In this document: in pieces, positions 32,799 to 41,321 of the stretch
Layout: every line of letters begins with the position of its first letter
Position numbering within the stretch: the stretch's first letter is position 1
Source: RGIG3102 sp964525015
GTDB lineage: Bacteria > Bacillota > Clostridia > Oscillospirales > Ruminococcaceae
DNA length: 64,000 nt
Direction: 5' to 3'
Assembly (NCBI GenBank): GCA_964525015.1
Contig: CAZGFY010000008.1
Span: 1 to 64,000, forward strand
Made by a program: the position numbers and the translations under genes
Notes under the pieces: generated by a model
Seen by the model: only the letters and a program-made list of their open reading frames with translations
The model's database searches: none
Told to the model about the DNA's origin: nothing

Positions 32799-34013
32799 TT
32801 AAATATTTTCTATTTTTAAATTTTCTATTTTTTTAACATCGCAGTATATTTCTTTATCTGTTGTAATTATTTTAATTTCATCACCTAAAGAAACATCCGT
32901 ATTTTTTAATAAATCGCTATCTTTATATACTAATGAATATCCTTTTTTGAGTAAATTTAAAGGATTTAATTCATCTAACATTTTATGATTAAAGCTAAGT
33001 TTTGTTTTTAAATTATCAATCTTATATTTTAAATTATTATCTAATGTAAGCTTTAAATTTTCTAATTTTTCAGTATTAATTGCTTTATAATTTTTAAAAT
33101 TGTAAAATCCATCTGAATTTTTAAATAGCTCTAAATTTTTATTATATTCTATAAGCTTTGAATTTAATTTATCCTTAAAAAATTCTTCAAATCCTAATAA
33201 ATTCATAGCAATTGTTTCTCTATCTGGGAAAGCAATTTCAGCAGCTACACTAGGAGTTGCAGCCCTTACATCGCAAACAAAATCTAGTATTGTAAAATCA
33301 ATCTCGTGCCCTATTGCGCTGATTGTAGGTTTTTTGCATGCAAAAGCAGTTCTTGCTATATCTTCACTATTATAAACCCACAAATCATCACTACTGCCAC
33401 CACCTCTTGCGATAATAATTAATTCTATCTCATCAATATTATCAAGAGTTTTTATCGCATTAACAATAGAAGTTTGAGCGTATTCACCTTGAACAAGGCA
33501 ATTAGCTAAATATATTTCTCCAGACGGAAACCTTCTTTTCATAACACTTAAAATATCTTTTATAGCTGCTCCTGTTTCACTAGTTGCAACTCCTATTTTA
33601 AAAGGATATCTTGGCAATGCTTTTTTATATTCATTTGAAAATAAGCCTTCTTTTTCGAGCTTTTCTTTTAATTGTTCAAATGCAATCTGTCTTGCACCTA
33701 CACCTGCTGGAAACATATCACTAACATAAAATTGATATGAGCCACTATTCTCATAAATACTAACTTTTCCCCTAACCAAAACCTTCATTCCGTCTTTTGG
33801 TAAAAAATTAAGCTTTGTATTATTAAAACGAAACATTACTGCATTAATTACTGATTTTTCATCTTTAAGTGCAAAATAGAAGTGTCCAGATGAATAGTGA
33901 TTTTTAAAATTTGATATTTCAGCTTCAACAGCAATATCTTTTAAAAATTTATCATTTTCAAGTAATCCTTTTGCATATGTGTTTAGCGCTGTAACACTTA
34001 AAATATTATCCAT
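32799..34013 (-). CDS. xseA: Exonuclease VII large subunit
   Basis: The 404-residue subunit has an N-terminal OB-fold (about 1-100, with GHFYFALKDE), a catalytic domain with IARGGGSSDDLW and AIGHEIDFTILDFVCD (about 210-250), and a helical C-terminal tail. It degrades single-stranded DNA with XseB. It overlaps the tsaD-like gene by 8 bp. Confidence 0.95.
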   Translation of the reverse strand: MDNILSVTALNTYAKGLLENDKFLKDIAVEAEISNFKNHYSSGHFYFALKDEKSVINAVMFRFNNTKLNFLPKDGMKVLVRGKVSIYENSGSYQFYVSDMFPAGVGARQIAFEQLKEKLEKEGLFSNEYKKALPRYPFKIGVATSETGAAIKDILSVMKRRFPSGEIYLANCLVQGEYAQTSIVNAIKTLDNIDEIELIIIARGGGSSDDLWVYNSEDIARTAFACKKPTISAIGHEIDFTILDFVCDVRAATPSVAAEIAFPDRETIAMNLLGFEEFFKDKLNSKLIEYNKNLELFKNSDGFYNFKNYKAINTEKLENLKLTLDNNLKYKIDNLKTKLSFNHKMLDELNPLNLLKKGYSLVYKDSDLLKNTDVSLGDEIKIITTDKEIYCDVKKIENLKIENI

Positions 34014-34935
34014 TTATTATCCTTTTATAGCTTTTAGTTGCAGCACCTACTGCATTATCACCTGATAAATATTCTTCACAAAAATATATATCCAAAAGCT
34101 CTTTTTGCATTATTTCTCTTATAACTTTTGAAGACATTACTCCACCCGCTGAAACGATAGGTAAATCTCCGTAATCTTTTCTAACATTTTTTAGTATTTG
34201 TATAAGGCTATTTGCAATAAAACTTAAATTATATTTTGCAATATATGACTTATCCTTATCTTCTTTTAGCATCTTATCGCATTGGTTTTCAAGTCCTGAA
34301 AGATTGCAATTATATCCATTTACACTAACTTTAGTTTTTATATCTTTTTTATATTCACTTGCTAAATCTGATACATATTTTCCAGCTGGAAATGAAAAAC
34401 CAAGTTTTACACCAAGTCTATCTATAGCTTGTCCAGCATATAAATCATTTGAAGAGCCGATTGTTTTAATTATTTTGCCATCTTCAATTAAAATAATATC
34501 GGTTGTTCCGCCAGAAATATGTAGCATGATAAATTTTTCATTATCAAATTTTTTATTATTAAGACTAAATAAACAGCTTTCAATATGGCATTCTTGGTGT
34601 GAAAGCTCTATTATTGGTATGTTTTTTATGCTTGATATTGAATATGCCAGCATTTTTCCAACTAAAAAACAGGGCATATAAGAGTTTTCTTCATTTTTAG
34701 GCTTAGTGGTAACACCAATTGCAGAAATTTTTGAAAAATCAAAATTATTATTTTTTTGAAAAATATTTGTTAGTGTTTTTATATGATTAAAAACTGCATC
34801 TTGTTGCCTTAGCCCTAATTCACCAGTTTTAACTGGTAAAAATATTTTTTCAAATAATAAAATTTTATGATTTTCATTATCCACAACACTTATAGATGTT
34901 GCATAATTACTCGTGTCTATTCCAAGAGTAATCAT
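34006..34935 (-). CDS. TsaD-like (Kae1/Gcp family) paralogue
   Basis: The 309-residue ASKHA-fold protein is related to the tRNA threonylcarbamoyl transferase TsaD. It retains the iron-binding HxExH as HQECH (113-117), the GIDTSNYATS N-terminus and HISGGTTDI. It is about 30 residues shorter than usual TsaD, and the rest is diverged (LRQQDAVFNH, and SAGGVMSS instead of the canonical GGVAAN). No tsaB or tsaE is nearby. It sits between nusB and xseA, where other Clostridia carry a similar gene. It may be a paralogue with a separate job; the true tsaD would be elsewhere. Confidence 0.75.
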   Translation of the reverse strand: MITLGIDTSNYATSISVVDNENHKILLFEKIFLPVKTGELGLRQQDAVFNHIKTLTNIFQKNNNFDFSKISAIGVTTKPKNEENSYMPCFLVGKMLAYSISSIKNIPIIELSHQECHIESCLFSLNNKKFDNEKFIMLHISGGTTDIILIEDGKIIKTIGSSNDLYAGQAIDRLGVKLGFSFPAGKYVSDLASEYKKDIKTKVSVNGYNCNLSGLENQCDKMLKEDKDKSYIAKYNLSFIANSLIQILKNVRKDYGDLPIVSAGGVMSSKVIREIMQKELLDIYFCEEYLSGDNAVGAATKSYKRIING

Positions 34936-35352
34936 TTATGCTTTACCACGAATTTCTTTTGAAACGCTTCCTAAAACACCATTAATAAATTGATAATCTT
35001 TTTCACCTGCAAATCTTTTTGCTATTTCAACAGCTTCATTTATAACAATGCTATCCACATCTTCATTTGTAAACATCATCTCTGCAACACTTAGACGCAA
35101 AATTGCACTTGCAACTCTTGAAATTCTTTCCTGTTTCCAGTTTTTTAATTTTGATTGAATCATATCATTAACTTCATCTGCATTATTATAATATAAATTC
35201 ATTAATGAAATTGCAAAATCATCAAGGCGATATTCTTCATATTCTGGAAGCTCTTGTGTAACTGCTAATATATCATTTAAATCGTTAGCAGAAAAACTTG
35301 CTTCAAAAACAGCGATAAAGGCATTTTCTCTAGATTTTCTTCTTGTACTCAT
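34936..35352 (-). CDS. nusB: Transcription antitermination protein NusB
   Basis: The 138-residue all-helical NusB fold has TRRKSRENAFIAVFEA at the N-terminus and the C-terminal VINEAVEIAKRFAGEKDYQFINGVLG family segment (read in parts). It acts with NusE (ribosomal protein S10) in rRNA antitermination. It directly abuts the tsaD-like gene. Confidence 0.94.
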   Translation of the reverse strand: MSTRRKSRENAFIAVFEASFSANDLNDILAVTQELPEYEEYRLDDFAISLMNLYYNNADEVNDMIQSKLKNWKQERISRVASAILRLSVAEMMFTNEDVDSIVINEAVEIAKRFAGEKDYQFINGVLGSVSKEIRGKA

Positions 35353-35408
35353 AATTTTTTCTTCCTTTGTTTTAATAGTTAATTAATTTAATATCCTTAC
35401 AGCAAGAT

Positions 35409-35435
35409 TACCCTCTAAGATAAATCTCAGAGGGT
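35409..35435. terminator. Hairpin between asp23 and nusB
   Basis: ACCCTCT pairs with AGAGGGT (about 35409-35435), extended inward by AAGAT/ATCTC. TTTT follows on the plus strand, while the minus-strand side is less T-rich, so its efficiency for asp23 is uncertain. Confidence 0.5.
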
Positions 35436-35440
35436 TTTCT

Positions 35441-35806
35441 CTATTCTTCTATATTTTCTATTGTATCAACGCCAGAAACTATGATATTAACTTTTGCCAC
35501 TGTTATATTAGTCATGTTTTGAACGCTATTTTTAATTGCTTCTTGAATTTGCTTTGCAACTGGTGTAACCTTAAAGCCGTATTTCAATACAATGTGAATT
35601 TTTATATCTGCCACACCTTCTAATATACTAACTTCAACGGTTTTTGGAAGGTTTGTTTTTGCAAACATTCCTTTAACTCCAAAATTTGCAATAGATATCC
35701 TACTTACGCCCTCAACTTCTAATGCAGCAAGTTTTGCAATTTTTTCAATTACTGTTGCTGAAATATATAAATCTCCATTTTGTTTTGTGTTTTGATTAAT
35801 TTCCAT
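35441..35806 (-). CDS. Asp23/Gls24 family envelope stress protein (YqhY-like)
   Basis: The 121-residue protein has the Asp23 pattern: YISATVIEKIAKLAALEVEGV at the start and a basic VLKYGFKVTPVAKQIQEAI helix. This chromosomal position before nusB corresponds to Bacillus yqhY, which is linked to acetyl-CoA carboxylase control there; no acc genes are present here. It has a good ribosome site (GGAAAGGA). Confidence 0.88.
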   Translation of the reverse strand: MEINQNTKQNGDLYISATVIEKIAKLAALEVEGVSRISIANFGVKGMFAKTNLPKTVEVSILEGVADIKIHIVLKYGFKVTPVAKQIQEAIKNSVQNMTNITVAKVNIIVSGVDTIENIEE

Positions 35807-35880
35807 AAAATAATAGTTCCTTTCCGTAAATTCATTAAATATTTTAATTTTTATGCAATTTAAAACATTTGAATTTACAA

Positions 35881-35902
35881 GTTTAAAACCTAGGTTTTAA
35901 AC
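35881..35902. repeat. Perfect 22-bp palindrome between spoIIIAH and asp23
   Basis: GTTTAAAACCT followed by its exact inverse. No T-run follows on the minus strand, so it may be a protein-binding site or a tight hairpin rather than a terminator. Confidence 0.55.
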
Positions 35903-35955
35903 CAAATATCATTTAACTATGAATATTATATCATTATTTTCGAAAATTAACAACA

Positions 35956-36555
35956 CTATTTTACCTCAATTACAACAATATTTTGCGCAGTTATGGTAGT
36001 TTTTGACAAAACAATATCCCTAACTTTAACTACATCCTCTTGTGATAGTGCTCCAGATGGAAGTGCCACAGCCAAAGTAATTTTTTCACCTGATATAGTT
36101 GCCACGCAATCCGTAAAGCCCTTCGCCTTTACCATGTTTTCTATATCTGTTTCAAGTGTCATATCCTGCACAACCTTTGTTAAACTAGCAGTAGCTGCCG
36201 TTTTTTCTTCATCTGATAAATTAGCGCTTTTTAAAGTTTTTTCTAAAGTATCTAATGCTTCATCTCTTGTTTTCTCTCTTGCCAGCCTTGTTTCTTCAAA
36301 ATATTTTTCAATATCTGTTTTATTTGTTGCTACAAGTTGTGCATCTCCATAATTTTCAGCTTCGTAATCATCCATAGTTTGAAGTAAATCGCCTTCATTA
36401 ATTTCACTTGCTTCTGCTTGTGTTTCCATTGTTTCTGCTGTAAAATATTGTCCTTCTACACCGTGTGAATACTCCCAATTTAAATAAACTGCAATCATTA
36501 GTGCGAATGATAAAACTACCAAGGTTAATTTTCTTTGTTTTGTTATATTTTTCAT
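35956..36555 (-). CDS. spoIIIAH: Stage III sporulation protein AH
   Basis: The 199-residue mother-cell protein has one N-terminal membrane helix (about 8-24) and an extracytoplasmic region with a Glu-rich helix (about 65-115) and a ring-forming C-terminal domain (about 118-199, ending TITAQNIVVIEVK). In Bacillus it pairs with forespore SpoIIQ to form the feeding channel. Last gene of the operon. Confidence 0.93.
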   Translation of the reverse strand: MKNITKQRKLTLVVLSFALMIAVYLNWEYSHGVEGQYFTAETMETQAEASEINEGDLLQTMDDYEAENYGDAQLVATNKTDIEKYFEETRLAREKTRDEALDTLEKTLKSANLSDEEKTAATASLTKVVQDMTLETDIENMVKAKGFTDCVATISGEKITLAVALPSGALSQEDVVKVRDIVLSKTTITAQNIVVIEVK

Positions 36556-36580
36556 AATATCTAATCCTTTCTTTTAATGG

Positions 36581-37120
36581 CTACTGCATTTTAACTACAC
36601 ATATTCTATTACTTGGAACATCTAATGCCACCTGTACTGCAGAAGTTATATCGCTTATCACGGATATATCTCCTGCTCCCTTTGATACAACCACAACTCC
36701 TTTAATTGAAGGCTCTAAAACTGTTTTTACGAGTGCAGTTTCTTCTTCATATCCATCTATCAAAACAAAACTACTTTCATAGCTTGATTTAACCGATTCT
36801 CCTTCGAAGTTTTCATCTTGAGATTTTTCTTCACTAACATATACATTTTCCCAAGATGATTCTAATGTTATCATAACTTCTACTGTACCAGCACCTTCAA
36901 CCGAAGATAAAATCAATTGTAAATCTGTTTCGAGTGTGTTTATATACTCATCAAGGCTATTTTCATTTAAAGTAGGAGCTTCTTTACTTTCTCCTTCTTG
37001 ACTTACTGGATTTCCAAGTGTTACTAGTAATATTCCTATAAATCCAACTAATATAAAAATATTAGTCTTTCCATCTTCTAGTAGTGATTTTATAAATTTA
37101 TTATCCTTAATTTTCTCCAT
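36581..37120 (-). CDS. spoIIIAG: Stage III sporulation protein AG
   Basis: The 179-residue protein has one membrane helix (about 17-36) and a ring-building domain with SSVEGAGTVEVMITLES and the C-terminal VVVSKGAGD...VQVALDVPSNRI. The ATG at 37120 follows AGAGGTG; an earlier GTG is part of that ribosome site. It overlaps spoIIIAF by 14 bp. Confidence 0.93.
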   Translation of the reverse strand: MEKIKDNKFIKSLLEDGKTNIFILVGFIGILLVTLGNPVSQEGESKEAPTLNENSLDEYINTLETDLQLILSSVEGAGTVEVMITLESSWENVYVSEEKSQDENFEGESVKSSYESSFVLIDGYEEETALVKTVLEPSIKGVVVVSKGAGDISVISDITSAVQVALDVPSNRICVVKMQ

Positions 37121-37574
37121 ATTCACCTCTAAAAATTATACATTCTTTATTTGTATATTCTGATAATATATCTATGACCGTCTCTTTTTCTGCTTCCTCA
37201 CTTCCATTTATACTAATTTCTTTTATTAAAAAATTTTCATTTTCTTTATGTATATGCACAGTAACATCATTATAGGCTATATTTTTTTGATTTAACTCTT
37301 CTTTTATTTCATTTTCTAAAATCAATTTTGCATTTTCAATTATATATTCTTCATTTTCGCCTTTATCAATTTGCATAGATTGCACTTCTAGAGAGTTTAT
37401 ATCTATATAAAATTCTTGATTATAAATTGGCGAAATAATATTTAATAGTAAAACTAATCCTAGCACCGTTTGCATTATCTTATTTGTATGCTTAATTTTT
37501 ATTAGATTAAATAATATCCCAATTATATAAATCAAAAGGCAAATACTTCCTATATAGCTATAAACACTTTTCAT
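37107..37574 (-). CDS. spoIIIAF: Stage III sporulation protein AF
   Basis: The 155-residue protein has two N-terminal membrane helices (about 5-22 and 34-50) and a soluble C-terminal domain with VHIHKENE. GGAGGA lies six nt before ATG 37574. The start shares bases with the spoIIIAE stop (ATGA-type coupling). Confidence 0.9.
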   Translation of the reverse strand: MKSVYSYIGSICLLIYIIGILFNLIKIKHTNKIMQTVLGLVLLLNIISPIYNQEFYIDINSLEVQSMQIDKGENEEYIIENAKLILENEIKEELNQKNIAYNDVTVHIHKENENFLIKEISINGSEEAEKETVIDILSEYTNKECIIFRGEYGEN

Positions 37575-38626
37575 CACACTCCTCCTGTTAAGCTAATCAT
37601 TATAGTTGTTGAAAAAATTAATAGAATTAAAAATAAAAACACTAACGATAATATTAATTCCATCAAATTTTTATAACCTAGTAAAAGCTTTTGCAGTGCA
37701 TCATTATTTACTATATCTGCCGTAATTAAAAGAATATTAAAAATTATCCAATAAATCAGTATCAATACAATAGATGGCAAGAACACAACAGCAAAAACGC
37801 TTATACCCGCAAGCCCTGCAAATCCTTTAACTACCTCCATACTTGCATATACACTTCCTACGGCATCTTGAAGAGCACTTCCTATAACAGGGATAACTCC
37901 TGTTACACCTTCCCCTATTCTAACTGCTAAATTATCTTGGCTTTGCGTTATAGTGGTTTGCAATGTTAAAACAAAGCAAATCCCTCCTACAACTCCTTTT
38001 AATAGCCATTTAATTGATTTTAAATAAAAATCTAAAAAACTATCAAGGCGAATTTCATTAACAGCACTACTAGTTAAGTTAACAGCTAAGAATATATTAA
38101 AACTTGGAAGAATTATATTAATACATAAATTAGAAATTGTTATTAATCCACTTAAAAATATTCCTGTATAAAGCCCTGAGGTTAAAAACTCTCCACTAGC
38201 TGCAACTATACTTGCAAAAATCGGTATAAAAGCTGTCATAAAATTATTTATATCAAATAAGTTATCCATAATTATCTGTGTAACATTGCTAATTTCAGGC
38301 ATAACCATTAAAAAAACACCAACTATCGCAATTTTATCTATGGTTTGTCCTATATCTTCAAATTCTTTATTTTGAAAAAATTTTAAAGATGATGCTATAA
38401 AAATAGTAATCATAATTTTAAAAAGCAAATTTAAAGGAGACATTATTTTAGATTGTATTTCATCTTCTATAAATTCAGTAATTCCATCAAAAGATAATGT
38501 GAATTCTTTTGTATATTCATCAGTGATATCCTCTACTTCTGATATATAAAAATCAGTTGTAGCATATGATTTAATGGGGAAAGCTATAAAAGCTATTATA
38601 ATTAAAAATATTGTTACATATTTCAT
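37574..38626 (-). CDS. spoIIIAE: Stage III sporulation protein AE
   Basis: The 350-residue polytopic protein has a signal-like first helix and about seven further helices. The family segment LGEGVTGVIPVIGSALQDAVGSV appears here in the form RIGEGVTGVIPVIG...ALQDAVGSVYAS (about 225-260). It forms part of the channel complex in the engulfing membrane. It is translationally coupled to spoIIIAD. Confidence 0.95.
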   Translation of the reverse strand: MKYVTIFLIIIAFIAFPIKSYATTDFYISEVEDITDEYTKEFTLSFDGITEFIEDEIQSKIMSPLNLLFKIMITIFIASSLKFFQNKEFEDIGQTIDKIAIVGVFLMVMPEISNVTQIIMDNLFDINNFMTAFIPIFASIVAASGEFLTSGLYTGIFLSGLITISNLCINIILPSFNIFLAVNLTSSAVNEIRLDSFLDFYLKSIKWLLKGVVGGICFVLTLQTTITQSQDNLAVRIGEGVTGVIPVIGSALQDAVGSVYASMEVVKGFAGLAGISVFAVVFLPSIVLILIYWIIFNILLITADIVNNDALQKLLLGYKNLMELILSLVFLFLILLIFSTTIMISLTGGV

Positions 38627-39003
38627 ACTGAAAGCCCTCTTAGAATATTAATCACTTCTAAAAAAATTGGCATAGCCGTTATAATTATCGCAATCCTTCC
38701 CGCAAAAATCATTTGATTAGAAAGTGCTTTATTATTATTATCAAGACAAATATCTGAAACAAACTGTGTCACAAGGCCGATACCAACTGTTTTAAAAATA
38801 ATATCTATTCCTTTAAAATCTAAGCGTTCTATATTAGTTTGTATTTCTAAAATAACTGGGGATATTTCTAAGATAATATATACTAAAATTATAATACTAC
38901 AAGAAATAGTTATCATGCTTTGAATATTCTTATTATAAATAGGTAGAGATGAAACTAAAGATACAACTATTAAAACCAAAGCAGAAATTTTTAATATATC
39001 CAT
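38623..39003 (-). CDS. spoIIIAD: Stage III sporulation protein AD
   Basis: The 126-residue membrane protein has four hydrophobic helices. The family pattern FKTVGIGLVTQFVSDIC followed by a small polar stretch and GRIAIIITAMPIFLEV is present. Its stop overlaps the spoIIIAE start. Confidence 0.93.
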   Translation of the reverse strand: MDILKISALVLIVVSLVSSLPIYNKNIQSMITISCSIIILVYIILEISPVILEIQTNIERLDFKGIDIIFKTVGIGLVTQFVSDICLDNNNKALSNQMIFAGRIAIIITAMPIFLEVINILRGLSV

Positions 39004-39006
39004 ATT

Positions 39007-39201
39007 TTAAAACCCAAATAAATCTTTAATCATATCAAATAATTGCTGCACCTGCGTAATCACCATAGTTAAAACTACAATAAGCCCCATTAATGTTGTG
39101 AGCATAGCTTGTTCTTCTCGTCCACTTCTTACTAAAACTTGATTTAAAACAGAAACTATAATACCAATAGCTGCAATTTGAAAAATTAAATCAACTTCCA
39201 T
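39007..39201 (-). CDS. spoIIIAC: Stage III sporulation protein AC
   Basis: The 64-residue protein has two membrane helices and the signature QVLVRSGREEQAML between them. AAAGGA precedes the ATG. It is three bp from spoIIIAD. Confidence 0.95.
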   Translation of the reverse strand: MEVDLIFQIAAIGIIVSVLNQVLVRSGREEQAMLTTLMGLIVVLTMVITQVQQLFDMIKDLFGF

Positions 39202-39219
39202 AGTTTTATATTCCTTTCA

Positions 39220-39690
39220 TTAAATTACTATAATTGAAATAATAAGCCCAATAGAAATTGCGATAGCTGAGTTTACTCTTTTTTCTTCTATATACGCCTT
39301 TTCAGATTTATTTATATGATACTCAACTAATTTTAAAGTTGATATTATATATTCTTTCTCGCTATCTTTATCATATTTACCTATGTTGTTTAAAAAATTT
39401 TCTAAAATTTTAATATGCTTTATTTCCAAAAGCTTATTTTTATATTTCAAAATTAAAAATTCTTCTTTTTTTGAAAATTTAAATTTTTTAAAAAACTCTG
39501 TTTTTGATAAATCTATTTGATTAAATATTCTTACATATGTATAATTTAAATTCTCAACCATTTGAATTTGCTGTAAGATATATTTAATATCTTCTAAAAA
39601 TTTAAGTGAGTAATAATTTGTGAAATCTTTTCTCATAAACAAAATAAAACACGAAAATATAATTAAAACTATACCTAAAAATTTAAACAT
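39220..39690 (-). CDS. spoIIIAB: Stage III sporulation protein AB
   Basis: The 156-residue protein has a membrane helix at each end and a helical middle whose structure in the family resembles type II secretion GspF. The sequence is weakly conserved (KFLEDIKYILQQIQ is recognisable). Identity rests mainly on position between AA and AC. It overlaps spoIIIAA by 8 bp. Confidence 0.88.
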   Translation of the reverse strand: MFKFLGIVLIIFSCFILFMRKDFTNYYSLKFLEDIKYILQQIQMVENLNYTYVRIFNQIDLSKTEFFKKFKFSKKEEFLILKYKNKLLEIKHIKILENFLNNIGKYDKDSEKEYIISTLKLVEYHINKSEKAYIEEKRVNSAIAISIGLIISIIVI

Positions 39691-40504
39691 CTATCGTTTC
39701 CCTCACTTTATATAATTTATTATCTAAAATTACTATTTTATCAAAAATCCTATTATCTAAAAGCAGTTTTATGCTTGGCCTATTAATAGCATCATCAATT
39801 GAATTCGCATGTGCTGTACAGATGAATCTCACTCCGGTATTAACGCTAGAAAGAATAGCCTTACTCTCATCTAAACTGCCAATTTCATCGCATATAATAA
39901 TACTTGGATTTAAAGTTCTTGTTGCCATTTCTATTGCCACAGATTTTTTTATTCTTTTAATACTATCAAAGCTTGCATTTATATTAATAAGCTCTTCCCT
40001 TTCATCGCAAACACAGATATTTTCATCTTTAGAAAAACTATGAATAAGTGATTTCAAAAATGTAGTTTTACCTGTATGTGGTGCACCTAAAATTAAAATT
40101 CCTTTTTCAAACTTCATTTCACAAGTATCAAAATTTTTCTTATAACTAATCCTAATATTTAAAGAGGTTAGTTCTTTTAATATATATTTATTTTTAATAT
40201 CTGTAAAAACGCCAGCAATCCCAACTCTATGTCCACCTTTTAAGGTTATAAATCCATTTGATATTTCATCTTGATATGCGTTAATAGAGTATTCGCATAT
40301 TGAATGAAATATATTTCCTAGCATTTCTTTTGATATTATATAATTTTTAATCTCTATATTTTGTTTATTTATGTTGAGAATAATATTTTGATTTAATCTA
40401 AGTTTTATTTCGGTTGGCTTGTTTTTTAAAAAACCGCTATTTAATAATATTTTTTTTGTATCTTCATCAAAATATGATAAAATTTCTATAATTTCATTAT
40501 CCAT
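39683..40504 (-). CDS. spoIIIAA: Stage III sporulation protein AA (ATPase)
   Basis: The 273-residue secretion-type ATPase has Walker A GAPHTGKTTF (about 137-146), Walker B IIICDEIGS (about 198-206), a sensor segment FICTAHANS and GFITLKGGHRVGIAGV upstream. It powers the SpoIIIA-SpoIIQ channel. First gene of the eight-gene operon. On the minus strand CATAGAAT (40533-40526) resembles a sigma-E -10 element, but a matching -35 is not clear. Confidence 0.95.
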   Translation of the reverse strand: MDNEIIEILSYFDEDTKKILLNSGFLKNKPTEIKLRLNQNIILNINKQNIEIKNYIISKEMLGNIFHSICEYSINAYQDEISNGFITLKGGHRVGIAGVFTDIKNKYILKELTSLNIRISYKKNFDTCEMKFEKGILILGAPHTGKTTFLKSLIHSFSKDENICVCDEREELININASFDSIKRIKKSVAIEMATRTLNPSIIICDEIGSLDESKAILSSVNTGVRFICTAHANSIDDAINRPSIKLLLDNRIFDKIVILDNKLYKVRETIDV

Positions 40505-40577
40505 TATTTCACTTCCTTTTTAGATATTCTATGCAGACAACCTATTTTTTTAGAACAGATATAAATGAGGAAAATAA

Positions 40578-40615
40578 AAAAACGTATAATAGAAACTTAT
40601 CTATTATACGTTTTT
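40578..40615 (-). terminator. Terminator after the YgjP-like gene
   Basis: Perfect 15-bp arms (40601-40615 and 40578-40592) with an 8-nt loop and a T7 run on the minus strand. The first arm includes the last codons and stop of the gene. It isolates the spoIIIA operon from upstream transcription. Confidence 0.85.
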
Positions 40616-41320
40616 AATATTGTTTAATTTTTTTCTTATATTTTTATAGTCTGGCGAAAATCTTAATAGGAAATTATAATATTCCTTTGAATGATTTAAA
40701 TGTTTATAATGGCAAAATTCATGAATCACAACATATTCTATACATTCATAATCTTTTTTAATTAAATTAGTATTTAATGTTATTATATTTTTATAAGGCA
40801 TACAACTACCCCATTTTGATTTCATATCTCTAAAACGCAAAACTGGAAATGGAATATTAAAACCAGTAAATCTTGGATAAACATCTTTAACAATCTCTGT
40901 GATAATTTCCTTTGCTTTTTCTTTATAAAACTTATTAATTAAAAATTCTTTTCTTTTTAGATTGCTTTTATCTTTTGTTATTAGGTATAGGATATTATCT
41001 TTAATAAAAACTTCTTCTTTTTGATATTCAATAACTTCTAAAATGAGTTTTTCCCCTAAAAAATAAAATTCTTCACCTGTAATAAATTCTTTTTTATTAT
41101 CATTTGGAACATCTTCAAATTTGCTAAAAGCATCTATAATAAAATCAAATTTTTCCAAAAGAAAATTATCGATATACTTTTTGCTTATCCTACTATTTGC
41201 CGACACTTTAACCATCTTATCCCTATTAATTCTAAGATTTATATTTTTAACCTTTTTAATCTCTAAAATATACTCAATTTCAATGCCATTCTTTTTAATT
41301 TTTCTTGTTTCTTTTTTCAT
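40604..41320 (-). CDS. YgjP-like M48-type zinc metallopeptidase
   Basis: The 238-residue cytoplasmic protein has HEFCH (200-204), a further His at 210 (HLNHSKEYY) and the upstream KSKWGSC (168-174), the layout of the DUF45/WLM-like YgjP family. Role unknown. It has no obvious ribosome site and follows the SGNH gene almost without a gap. Confidence 0.85.
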   Translation of the reverse strand: MKKETRKIKKNGIEIEYILEIKKVKNINLRINRDKMVKVSANSRISKKYIDNFLLEKFDFIIDAFSKFEDVPNDNKKEFITGEEFYFLGEKLILEVIEYQKEEVFIKDNILYLITKDKSNLKRKEFLINKFYKEKAKEIITEIVKDVYPRFTGFNIPFPVLRFRDMKSKWGSCMPYKNIITLNTNLIKKDYECIEYVVIHEFCHYKHLNHSKEYYNFLLRFSPDYKNIRKKLNNIKNV

Positions 41321-41321
41321 A

